In this document: positions 1 to 10,726 of the stretch, in pieces
Position numbering within the stretch: the stretch's first letter is position 1
Layout of the letters: each line of letters begins with the position of its first letter
Assembly: GCA_026214975.1 (NCBI GenBank)
Contig: CM047807.1
Span: forward strand, 63,963,824-64,027,823
Length of the DNA: 64,000 nt
Reading direction: 5' to 3'
Source: Gentiana macrophylla
Lineage: Eukaryota > Streptophyta > Magnoliopsida > Gentianales > Gentianaceae
Translations under genes and position numbers: made by a program
Notes under the pieces: generated by a model
What the model was told of the DNA's origin: nothing
Database searches by the model: none
Seen by the model: the letters and a program-made list of their open reading frames with translations, nothing else

Positions 1-1960
1 TATTCTTCTGTCAGCAAAGAATTCAGGGTACTGAATAAAAGGACACTGAAACATTAAGAAACAATACATGTGTATTTGATGAACCTAAGTTCACTGGAAT
101 GGAAAAAGAAGCTTCAGAACCTGCTGAGAATCAACAAGTCACTAATCAAGAATGTGTTGATGTTTTGGAAAGGATAAATGAGTTAAAGATTTCTGACTCT
201 GCCCCTGCTGGTAACACTATTGATGCAACAACTGAGGCAGTTCAAGGATCTGCTGAACCCCTTGCTGAAGCAACAACAGACCCTACTGAAGATGATGTTC
301 TTGAGATTCAATCTAACCAAAATCCACAATGGTTAAGGGATCACCCTGCTGAACAAGTTATTGGCAATATACAGCAAGGTGTAAGGACTATAAGACAATT
401 AGAAGTAATGTTTACCTATTTTCTATCTCAAATAGAACCTAAAGTTTTTGAAGAAGCTATATCAGATCCAGATTGGATAATTTCTATGCAAGAAGAATTG
501 AATAAATTTGAAAGAAATCAAGTCTGGACACTAGTGGAAAGGCCTAATCATGCAAATATAATTGGAACCAAATGGGTATACAGAAACAAATTGGATGAAT
601 ATGGTACCATTGTGAGGAATAAGGCCTGACTAGTAGCAAAAGGCTATTCTCATGTAGAAGGAATAGATTTTGATGAGACATATGCCCCTATTGCAAGATT
701 GGAAGCTACAAGATTATTCTTGGCATATGCTGCTTACAAAAACTTCAAAGTATATCATATGGATGTCAAGAGTGCATTTTTGAATGGCATTCTGGAAGAG
801 GAGGTCTATGTTCAGCAACCTCCTGGTTTTGAAGTTAAAGATCAAGAAGATAAAGTGTACAGACTTAATAAGGCACTTTATGGTTTGGAACAAGCACCAA
901 GAGCAAGGTATGAGACCCTATCTCAATTCTTGGGGGACAATGGTTTTACCAAAGGAACCATTGACAAGACTGTTTTCAGAATCAATTAAGGAGACAGCAC
1001 CCTGCTGGTACAAATTTATGTTGATGACATAATTTTTGGTTCTGAAAATGAAGTGTTATATGAGAAGTTTTCTAATCTGATGAAAAGTAAATTCCAAATG
1101 AGTATGATGGGAGAAATGAACTATTTCTTGGGTTTACATGTCAAATAGATGAAAGATGGAATCTTCATTCATCAAACCAAGTATACCAAGGAGCTACAGA
1201 AGAAATTTGGTATGGAAAACAGCACCAAGGTATCAACTCCAATGAGTACAAACATTAGATTGGATGAAGACAAGGAAGGCAAAGATGTTGACCAGACTTT
1301 ATACAGAAGGATGATAGGCAGTCTGTTGTACCTTACTGCCAGCAGTCCTGGTATATCCTTTGATATAGGTGTTTGTGCAAGATTTCAATCAAAACCAAAA
1401 AAAAGTCATCTACCTGCAGTAAAAAGGATTCTCAAGTATCTAAAAGAAACTTTGGGAGTAGGGATATGGTATTCAAAAGATGGAAGTTTCAAGGTTATAT
1501 CATACTCAGATTCTGATTATGCAGGATGCAAGATTGATAGAAAAAGCACCACAGGAACCTGTCAGTTGATGGGAAATAGACTGGTTTCCTGGTTTAGCAA
1601 GAAACAGAATTCTATATCAACTTCCACTGCTGAGGCTGAATACATTGCTGCTGGAAGTTGCTGTGCACAAATATTGTGGTTAAGACAACAATTAAGGGAT
1701 TATGGAATTGAAGAAAGTGAAATTCATATAATGTGTGACAACACAAGTGCAATTGCAATCATAGAAAATCCTGTTTTGCACTCAAGAACCAAGCATATTG
1801 ATGTGAGACATCATTTTATAAGAGATCATGTTGAAAAGAAAGATGTGGTGGTTCTTTACATCCCTACTGAAGATCAACTGCTGATATTTTCACAAAACCA
1901 TTGGATAGTGAAAGATTTGCTAAACTAAGAGCTGAACTTGGAATTATAAAAGTTGACTGA
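1..1960 (+). pseudogene. pol: SIRE1 pol: integrase tail, RT and RNase H (broken)
   Basis: The first ~100 bases encode the integrase C-terminal stretch (FRVLNKRTL). A linker follows, then copia reverse transcriptase: [39 protein letters not shown] and the catalytic YVDDIIFG near 1017-1040. RNase H follows with SDSDYAGC, STSTAEAEYIAA and MCDNTSAI. Breaks seen: a TGA at about 627 where relatives have Arg (KARLVAKG), a TAA at about 987, a TAG at about 1146, and loss of one base near 1879 that shifts the frame in the DQLADIFTKP motif. The true pol stop by comparison with SIRE2 is the TGA at 1958-1960 (ending GIIKVD; SIRE2 ends AIIKVS). The family product copies element RNA into DNA and integrates it; this copy cannot. 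Confidence 0.9.
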
Positions 1961-2603
1961 TACACATATGATCTACAGTGTGCTGGAATTCACCAAGGCG
2001 ATTAGTCTTTGCTATGTTGGGTGAGCTCACTTAGCAGACTAGTCATTGGTATCAACAAATCCATGTACTTATTTATATTTGAACAATTGAGCAAATGAAG
2101 TTGCCAAGGGGATTAGTCTTTGTCCTGTTGGGTGAGCTCACTTGACCGATCAGTCATTGGTATAAACTTCATCTTGTATTATCAGTTGGACAAAACAAGA
2201 GGAATTGAAGATCAATGAGTAACTCACAAGAGGCCAGAGGCATCTATCTCGATGAGGTTGCTTTGAGCCAAGTCTACTGATGGCAAAGGCTACTGAGACA
2301 TACGTTACACAGTCAAACTTTAACATGTCAAAAAGCAAAAGACTGGATATTTATCTTATCTTAATAACCGCAGTTACACGATCGGATGGTTACAACTCTT
2401 TATGGGTCAGTTATGGGACATATGGCAATATCTCATTTATTCAAATTTAATCGTGGTTAATGCTACAGTACGTGTACAGTGCATTATCTGACACTCTCAA
2501 CTATCTCTCCCTATACTTACAAATCTCAGATTGATATTTCTCTACAATTACTTTGTGTGAACACAGATTTGAAAAGCTCTCTTCTTAATCATTCACACTT
2601 CTA
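1961..2603 (+). other. SIRE1 spacer between pol and env-like ORF
   Basis: This 643-bp stretch has no plausible coding capacity. It contains two 64-bp direct repeats (1993-2056 and 2104-2167) related to a block at the same place in SIRE2. A TATA-like string (TATACTTA, 2512-2519) lies about 90 bp before the env-like ATG at 2604. The AC-rich, TC-rich run just before the ATG resembles a plant 5' leader. The arrangement would suit a separate env-like transcript, but that is inference. Confidence 0.6.
1993..2167 (+). repeat. Duplicated 64-bp block downstream of pol stop
   Basis: Copies at 1993-2056 and 2104-2167 are both exactly 64 bp and match at 54 of 64 positions by eye. Each contains the 10-bp palindrome GTGAGCTCAC. 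A 63-bp relative lies at 33871-33933 on the minus strand, also just after a pol stop, in SIRE2 (53 of 63 matches to the second copy). Confidence 0.85.
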
Positions 2604-5600
2604 ATGGCGGATAGAGCTGATGTTTATATTGGAACTAATCAAAGTGTGAGAGGATATGTTACTGACTGTCATACAACTGAGTTAGCCATCAACATTGGAA
2701 GAAGAATCAGAAGGGTTGCTGGCTTAGAAAATGTTATCAATAGAAGATTGGAGAGAATTTCATATGTAAAAGTTTTGGAATTCTAGAAGAACATTGTGAT
2801 ACATGAAGGTAGAGAGGCCTTCACTACAACGTTTAGTGGCAGAGAAATGAGACAATAAAGACAAATGAGACAATAAAGACAAATGAGACAATACCATCAT
2901 CTCTAGGCATTAATGTGAGGCACATTGGATATGAATATAATCTACTGAGCAAATTAATTTCCAAGACCATTTTGGGATTCACTGGGAGCCCAGATACACT
3001 TTCTGAACCCAAGATAGACCTACTGATTATCATCTGCAGAAGTATGATGTTTGATTGGGCTGGATTCTTTATACACTACATGAAGAAGATGTTACTGATG
3101 AAAGAGATGGCATAAGGAAGTCCAAAACCAAGCCCCTAGGTCTACTGATTCAGACCCTGCTGATCATTTTCAGATACCTGATGTTGCACCTGAAAAACTA
3201 AACTAGTCCATATCTAAGAAGGAGATCAGTTATCCTATTCCTGGACTAGATAATGATGAAGATGCAGATGATGAAGCAACTGAGAGTGATAATGATGGGG
3301 ATGATGATGCTGGTGGTGAGCAGATCAAGCAAGCTACTAAGTCAGCTGGACCTAAGAAAGTTGCTAAAAAAAGAAAGGCTGCTGATACTAGGAAAATCAC
3401 TGAAATGTTAAAACCTAGAAAAACTAGGAAGCAAACAGCAGAGACTGCTGGGTCTGCTGAGGGTTCAGTTGAAGTTGAAGTTATTGACCCTGCTGAAGTT
3501 ACAAGGAAGAAGTCTGCTGTTGAAATTTTGAAAGAGCAAAAGAAGGAAGATAAAAGAAAGAAGAAAGCTGTTGAGATGGAAGCAGAAAGACCTTCAAAGA
3601 GAATGAAGGAGATTGCACATAAAAAGAAGCATGGAAAGGGAAAGGAATTGAGGGTCCTTGAAGAACAGAGGGAAGAAATAGGAGAAGATGTTGTTGAGCC
3701 TACTAAAACTGCAGAAGTTGTTGTTGAGCAACTTACTGAAGAACCACAACAGACTTTCTGAATCTGCACATGCTATGAAAATTGATACAACAGTGCAAGA
3801 CCCTGCCATTTCTACAATAGTTCATGGGGAAGAGCAATCTATTGCTGACCCTGTTGATGAGCATGTAAGTCAGGGGGAACCAAGTGTGGAACAGATGGAG
3901 GTGGTAGGTACAAACTTACAACCAGAAAAACCTACTGACCTGGAAGCATCTGTTGAAGCAACTTTGAATCTACTTGTTGAGACCTTTAGAGGACAACAAG
4001 TTGAACAAACTGCTGCAAGCTAGAAGCCTTCAATGCCTTTTGAAAGAAATGAGAAGAAAAGAAAAGAAGGATATGTTGATCCTAAACTCAAGCTGGTGGC
4101 TGACTACTTTCAATGGATGTTTGGTTATTACAAGAAACAAAAATCAGCTGCTGAGCCAATGACAGACTTTGAGGAATGGGCTTTTGAAATGTTGGAGGTG
4201 GAAAACCTACTTGACCTGGTCAATACCTCCCTGCTAGAAATGAGATTAATGTAATTATTGACAAAGAGAAGGGAGAAGGAAGTGTCATGTTCAAGACTCC
4301 TAGGGATGGACCAGACAGTGATGATGATCATCCCTCACATCAAGGAGAAGCCAGTGGAACTGCTATGTTAAATGAACCAAGTGTAGAACTGTCCACTGAT
4401 GCTGGCAAGTCTACTGAAGATCTCACTATAGATGATTTGGAGGCTCTAATTAATGATGGAATGAGTCTTGGAGGTAACAGGATGGTTGGCACATCTGATA
4501 CATTCAAAGTTGTGGAGCCTAAAGTGAATCCTGATGATCAGCAGACTGAAAATCTTGATGAGGAAATGGTTTTTAACATAGTGAGCCTGATATCAGTTCT
4601 GAAGATTCAATTCAATATCAGGAATGGATTGATACTCAGGGCACTATAGCTAAATCACGAGAATCTACGAGATATTGCTAATCTTTGGAGGATTCTTGGA
4701 GGAAAACATGGCTATTTTTCCTTTCATTTGTGTAGAAGAAGAAGTCCTACTCACTGAGGAACAGACGGTGATTGGACATGGTGATGGGCTTTGAAGAATC
4801 ACCATTACATCTTGAGGAGGTTCAGAGTGCTGAGGTTCAAACAGCACCTGAACAAAGGTCGGAACTGGTGGTATAGGCTGTTGAGGACCAAACAGCACCT
4901 GGACAAAGGTTGGAACTGACAATGGGTTCAGAGGAAACCCCTGCTATTGTTGAAGAACATGTTACTATTGTAGTGCAGGCCACTGAAGGGAAGGATAGTC
5001 AGCAGACTGCTGTTATGGATGATGATGAACAGCTATGGGACTATGACTTCAGTGATGCGGAGTTTCAAATGCCTAAGGATGAACCTATTGCTGCTGAACC
5101 CCAACAGGCATTTGTACTAGTTTTTGAGGAACCTGCCCAAGATCCCATTTTGGAAGAAATTTTTGAAGATATAATTGAGGAAGGTCCTAACCCTTCTTGA
5201 AGGGATATGAGCTGGGCCATGGTTGTCAGCAGACATAGGGCATAATACAATGTTGAAGAGCCTACTGATGAAGCTGCTAGACATATGACTGGAGGATTGG
5301 CTAGTGGGGCACCAGCACAAGTGTTGGATGAGTTGAGGGCAGTCAGAAATGACATTACAAGGTTAAGAACTCAACTTGACAGACAAGAGAAAAGATTTGA
5401 AGACATAATGAATCTAGTGGAAAATAGAGGTTGGACTACTGAAACTATTGCTTCCAATATTACTTCCACTCAATATGCTCTTGCTGACCTTTCTCTAGAT
5501 GTAAAAGGAATTAAACAAGGCAATACACTGAAGGAGAAGTTCTTGAAAGAGCAGTTTACCTCCATTCACCAGAAACTTGACAAACTTGCTGAGACACCCA

Positions 5601-6345
5601 AGCCTGCTGTGGCTGAACCTACTGGAACACTTCACTCTGCTGGATTGGTTCCTAAGATTACTGAGAGGATCAATCTACAGGAGCAAACAATAGATGGGAG
5701 GATCACTGATGTTGACACCAGAACAGAAATCATGGAGGGTCAACTGAACAACTTGGTGATCACATAGGAAAGTGTTCATGGTCTGCTGCCCTATTTTGTT
5801 GATGATGTCAATAAGGGGAAGAGAGCCAAACAACAGTAGCAAAAGAGGCTGCTAGAATCTTTGCACAAAAGAAATGGGAGGCTGACACCAATGCATTCAG
5901 AGAACCTGCTCCTGGCAGACTTCCACTGACTGATGACCTCTTCAAAGAATACAAGAAGCTATATTACAATAAGAGGAGACCTTACCATGACAAGGGATTT
6001 CATGAAGGGCTAAATTCATTCTTGGGACTGAAGTTTTGGGAAGCCAGGGTCAAAGCTCTAAGATCTTCTCACAGAGGTGGTAGAGGAAGAGGTGGAAGAA
6101 GTCTACCCACTATATCAGCAAGAGATTCATTGGATGAGTTCAAGCAGTTGCACATGCGTTTAGGGATCAGAGTACATCAAATTAATCTTACTCTACCTTA
6201 GGCATGGAAATGGTGGAAGGAAGTGAACCCCCACATTGATTTTTCCCTCATTGAAAATCAATGGATGAGAGAAATGATCAAAGATATAAGGGAATATCAA
6301 GAACTGCAAGAGAAAGAAAGGCAAGAAAGAGGAAGAAGGAACTAG
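2604..6345 (+). pseudogene. SIRE1 env-like third ORF (broken)
   Basis: Downstream of pol lies about 3.7 kb of interrupted coding sequence starting at ATG 2604. The segments in order are: an N-terminal part with RRVAGLENV that aligns with RKINGLEEV of SIRE4; a segment with FDWAGFF; a Lys/Glu-rich low-complexity region (about 3240-3760) with basic clusters of nuclear-signal type; acidic, Thr/Pro-rich stretches (3770-5200); a strong coiled-coil region (5285-5760); and a basic C-terminus ending at the TAG at 6343-6345. Sirevirus third ORFs are called env-like because of their position and their coiled coils. No signal peptide, transmembrane segment or fusion motif is visible here. Multiple stops and frame changes (2784, 3760, 4021, 4647 and 5765 among others) break it. 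Its role is unknown. Confidence 0.72.
2847..2893 (+). repeat. 18-bp tandem repeat in env-like ORF
   Basis: The unit atgagacaataaagacaa occurs twice completely (2847-2864, 2865-2882) and once partially (to 2893). Each complete unit carries an in-frame TAA, so its expansion accompanied decay of the ORF. Confidence 0.85.
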
Positions 6346-6512
6346 ATCAGCATACTTACACCTGTTTTTTTTATTGCTGAATCTAGATTGTAATAATTTT
6401 TGAACAAACATGATTATAATGAGAATTGACTGAGTTTGTTCTGTTTTTTGTTTTTACTCTTTTTGCTTTGCTGTAAGGAGGTTATTGGCATCATCACCAA
6501 AAATGGGGAAAT
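6346..6512 (+). other. SIRE1 3' untranslated stretch and polypurine tract
   Basis: The stretch is noncoding and T-rich, and ends in the polypurine tract aaaatggggaaat directly before the LTR start (TG at 6513). The motif ggcatcatcaccaaaa (6487-6502) is reverse-complementary to the first bases of the LTR (6531-6547), so the tract sits inside a potential stem-loop. Confidence 0.8.
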
Positions 6513-8193
6513 TGTGGGACTTATTTTATGTTTTAGTGATGAGTGCCAGACTAGCTGTTATAGAGCAAAGGCAAAAAGATGTGTAGATCAAATGTATAGG
6601 CTTATTAGAGTTTGATCTTTGTATAGGTTTGATCAAACAAGCATCAGAAATGGTCACCGACTTTCATCAAAGACTGCCTTGATCAAGAGGGTACCCGAGT
6701 CAAGAGACTAGTTTAGGAACCTACTGAAGACTAAAGGTTGAGGGCTCAAACTCAGTTATTGAAGGCTAAGGCATCAAACTTAGAATTTAAAGTCAAGGAT
6801 ATGGAATCAGAATTTAGGGAAGTCTGTGATGACCTAAACTGGTTGCATATACCTTGTGTACAAGGTCTAAGTTCCATAAGTTAAATGGTGATTGGAACTT
6901 GGTTATGATCAAAATGGTGTAATCTAACTTAGTAATGAAAAGTTAGATATAAGAGAAGTCAGCTGCAGTGTTTTACAAACACAGCAACTTTGGATCAGCT
7001 GACTGATATGTATTTCGGCAGACTTACATAAACAGGAACCAGCTGAACATATATTTTGATTTAATCAAAGTTTATATTGGAAGATTGACAGATATCAACT
7101 CTTGGTTTTGTCAACAAATCAATGGACAAGATTAAAGGGATGTTGGAAAGAAACAAAGGTTTATCCAATGGATACAAGTCAAAGGGCGGATAAATCAAAA
7201 TCGACAAAAAGTGGCCACGACAAAGGTCGATATTATGTCTGTGACGTAGAAAGCAAGTCAATATGGGACAAATATGAAACGGCTATGTTTTGAATTTCAA
7301 ACATAAGTCACAAGGATTCTCACCTATAAATAGAAGACTCCTGATACAGAAACACGTGATGATTTTTGAGAGAAAAAGAACAATTAATCTTGAGCTTCAG
7401 ATTCTTATTAAGAAATCACACTACTGACCTTACTGAGCCAAAAGCTAATGATCAAGTAAATTCCTCAAGTGTAACCTACTATCAAGTTACATCAAGTACA
7501 CACACTTGAAGACATCAAGCTCCTGATCATTTCATCCAGATCAAGCTGCTAACTGTTGATCATTTACTTGATTCAAACATTCTTCAACAAGAAACCTGCT
7601 GAAGACAGTGAAGCATCTTTGTGTGTCAAGGACTATTGTTTGTGGTGGAGCTGGTGAAGAGGCAATCCTACCCTTCAAGGACCAGTGGAAGACTTTGGAG
7701 CAGCAATCCTACCTGTTCTAAGTGTTAAGTTTGTGAAGCCATAGTTATTGGTGAAGGACAAACAACATAGGGATTTTTGTAACTGGAACCTCAAAGATCT
7801 CTAGTGAATTACCTCCAACATCACAGGAGAAGAGTGGACTGACAGGATTACACCACCTGGAACCACTATAAAAATTGCCTACTTACTTTCTGCACATACA
7901 TTCTGCATTTAGAATATTTAGCACATCAACCTAGTGAAACTAGCAATGAATCAAACACTTACACTACTGAGTATCTAATACATGGTATCATATTTTAACA
8001 ACAAGTGATAAGGCTTAATTGGAATATATCCCGCTACAACAAATTCAGTAAAATCAACGAATGCCAGACTATCGATCAACCAAAGAAGTCTGCTTGAAGT
8101 TCTTTGAGTTTGTTAACTCCAAAAGTTTTAAGTGTTAAGTTTATTCACCCCCCCCCCTCTAAACTTAACCAAAGCCTTTTCAGGGGACCAACA
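6513..8193 (+). repeat. SIRE1 3' LTR
   Basis: This 1681-bp LTR starts TGTGGGAC after the polypurine tract and ends GGGACCAACA. A TATA box (TATAAATA, 7325-7332) marks the U3/R region. A run of about ten C residues lies near 8149. The same terminal sequence, in either orientation, occurs at 30471 (-), 50285-50326 (+) and 54365 (-), which defines the family. Confidence 0.88.
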
Positions 8194-9333
8194 GTTGATC
8201 CTAGAAACTGATCGATCGGCCGAGTTCGTATTGGTTATTAACTAATTGATCACTAGTGGTTTGATGTTAAATAAGGATAAAGGTAATGAAGAAGGTTTAC
8301 GGGAATAATCCCGCTTCGTTACGGATAGTCTATGGAGGGTTAGTCTGTATGTAATGATTATATCAATGGACACTTACTGACTCGACGCTTTGAGAATAAG
8401 TTATATCTATAATTGATAGAGTTCAGTTTTAGATTTATGGTGGCGTAATACCGAAATTAATAAGTTGAGTAGAAATATTATGTTTGATGAATATTTTATT
8501 CAATTTATGGTAGCTACTGGTTGTAGGTCCATGGTCCCCGGGTTGGCTCCTAACACTCGAGTGTTTTCTCATTTTGTGGAACCTCGAGAATAAATTAAAT
8601 AGTTGGTCTATTTAATGAATATGCCATATTATTTATTTGGTAAATAATTTGTAAAATAGAAATGATATTTTATATTATTTTTAATGGAAAGAGTGGCGCC
8701 TCACTTGTGAGAAAATTAGGAAAATAAATTTTCCTAGATTATGTCACATGTGTAATTAATTAATTAATTTTTTGTTGGATAATTAATTAATGGAAAAATA
8801 AGAGATTTATTTTATAATCATTATCTCATTTATGGACATTATCTCTTATTTAAAGGCAAATATCTTTTCTTTATTGAAATAGGTAATTGTATTGTGAAAA
8901 TGATAACTCTCTCTTGACTAGTTATTTTCAAATATAAATAGAGTTCCTCCCAACACAATTACACAATCAAAGTTGCGCCATATTCATCAAAATAGAAAAG
9001 AAAAATTAGTTTCTTGTCCTAGCCATTAGGAGGAGAAAAACCTAGAGTTTTTCTTGAGCATATTTGAGGAGGTTCTACTACGAGGATCGACGTCCACCAG
9101 TCATCGCTTGGAGATACAACTCGGAAGATCACGTCTTCTCTCCTGTTGGGTAAATCTTAAACCTTCTTGTAGATTATTAATTATTATGTGAATTATATCA
9201 TGGTAAAATCATAAACGAATTTTAATTCGTTGCTTCCGCTGTGAATGATTGAGCATCTCGATCGGTGCTGTGAATCAGATCTGATGATCCAATTATGGAT
9301 CGGATCCGGATTCGGGTTTCTGTATATCCAGCA
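8194..9333 (+). repeat. LARD1 5' LTR, 3' portion
   Basis: This aligns with 37680-38805 and 44920-46055. It includes the conserved phrase ggtccatggtcccc, a TATA box (TATAAATA, 8933-8940) and a small U5 inverted repeat (GATCCA/TGGATC, 9286-9301). It ends in CA at 9333 just before the primer site. Confidence 0.85.
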
Positions 9334-9335
9334 TG

Positions 9336-9351
9336 TGGTAGCAGAGCCAGG
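9336..9351 (+). other. LARD1 primer binding site
   Basis: TGGTAGCAGAGCCAGG resembles the initiator-Met tRNA complement (TGGTATCAGAGC...) used by most plant copia elements, with one change in the core. Confidence 0.8.
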
Positions 9352-9780
9352 TTAAAGCGATTTTGCGATCTTGATTGCATAATTAATTAATAATGAGTTG
9401 AATTCAATCAAACTTGCATCTTTTATATTTTTATTATATATATACGTGGTTGAATGTTCTGGGTTGACGAGATGGATTGGGGTTGGTACATGTATACCGT
9501 TAGATCTATTGTAAACCAAAATTTTTCTGGGTTTAGGAAATTATGTAATTTATTTGTTGTAATTTAATTTCCTGGAAATTAAAATTAAATAGAACTCGGC
9601 GGCCCTGCACTATTTAAATAAATTTCGAAGAACATCAACAAGCTGATGCGGCATCCTGGTTGTATATACGGAACACCAACAGGCTGACGACCAAGTTCAA
9701 CACCCCAGCCGCGTCTTTTTATGTAATTTTTTTCCAGAAAAGATGCAGTTTTGGGAAATAAAGGAAAAATGAATGCAGCA

Positions 9781-9850
9781 GGTGGGATTCGAACCGAGGC
9801 TACCGCGGAAGGTAGCGGACGTGCTGATTAAGTCGGCTAGGAGATCATAT
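9781..9850 (-). other. tRNA-like T-arm fragment
   Basis: On the minus strand, GGTTCGAATCC (complement of 9785-9795) matches the tRNA T-arm / RNA polymerase III B-box consensus exactly, and GCC-rich D-arm-like sequence lies about 40 bases upstream. I could not build a full cloverleaf, and the A-box match is poor. I call it a tRNA-like fragment and not a gene. LARD2 has unrelated sequence at the corresponding place. Confidence 0.4.
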
Positions 9851-10260
9851 GCTTAGAAATGGATCAGTTTAATGATAAACAAGGCAGCAGCAGATCTAAT
9901 TAGGGATTATTTAATAATTTAACCATAGGGTTATTAATTTATTTAATTTTAAATTTGTAGATTAGATATGGGGGTACCAACGATCCATCTCAGTGATTTA
10001 TTTTTCACATTAATTTCTTATATGATTATTTATGTGATATAACCATGTCATGCATCATATTCATTATTTCCACTCCTAGCATATGCACAATGTAGAAAAT
10101 TAATTTTGGGCATTAATTAGACATGTATGAAAACGATAATTAATTTATATTAACAATAAATTAAATTAATTAAAGGAAACGGAATTTTATAGGGATATAA
10201 AATTCACATGATACAAATAAAATTTACGGGTTAATTTGATTTTGGATCTAAAGTTTCATT

Positions 10261-10726
10261 GTGAATTTTGATTATGTAGTGTCTACATAAAAAGAATTTT
10301 AATAACTGAAAATTTGTAAAATTGTGAAAAGATAGGACACTAACTAGACGGTATTTGGAACCGATAAGTTTGTGATAAAATTCTTTAGTGAAATTCTTTA
10401 GTGAATTTTTATTGTGTAGTGTCTACACAAGAGATTTTCTGAAGAATCGATAAATTGAAAAATCATGAATTTATTGTCACTAGTTAGACTGTATTTGAAA
10501 CCGATAAACTATTAGGAGCTTTAAATTTTTTGATTTATTGTTTTTCGAATTATTGGAAAATTATTGATGAATTTTAATTGTGTAGTGTCTACACAAGGAA
10601 TTTTTATAAATCCGAGAAATTGGAAAGTCGTGAATAAGTGACTCTAGTTAGACGGTATTTGGAACCGATGAACTAGTGGGAGGATTAATTTAAATATTCA
10701 TGATTTATTGTTTTTCTAGATTGAAA
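10261..10726 (+). repeat. Threefold 140-166-bp repeat in LARD1
   Basis: Each unit carries tgtagtgtctac (at 10275, 10415 and 10581) and then tagacggtatttggaaccga. The core TTGTGTAGTGTCTACACAA is nearly palindromic. LARD2 keeps one clear unit (about 41157-41275) and a trace near 40064. The number of units therefore differs between copies. Confidence 0.8.

Larger units (their letters stand above)
1..8193 (+). mobile_element. SIRE1: Sirevirus-like Ty1/copia element, 3' part
   Basis: This is the 3' portion of a Ty1/copia retrotransposon in the order integrase tail, reverse transcriptase, RNase H, spacer, env-like ORF, polypurine tract, 3' LTR. A third ORF between pol and the 3' LTR, together with the RNase H style (motif KHIDVRHHFIRDH), indicates the Sirevirus/Maximus lineage. 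The 5' LTR, gag, protease and most of integrase lie left of the window. Immediately after the LTR terminus (CCAACA, ending 8193) the sequence continues as the LARD-family LTR, matching 37680 onward and 44900 onward. I infer that SIRE1 inserted into the LARD1 5' LTR. Stops and at least one frameshift make the copy inactive. Confidence 0.88.

Noticed and set aside
3230..3769. 179-codon Ser-rich minus-strand reading
   Set aside because: It is the antisense shadow of the Lys/Glu-rich part of the env-like ORF; GAA/AAG-rich codons give Ser/Phe-rich antisense frames.
9781..9850. Functional tRNA gene
   Set aside because: Only the T-arm is convincing; no acceptor pairing or anticodon arm could be built.
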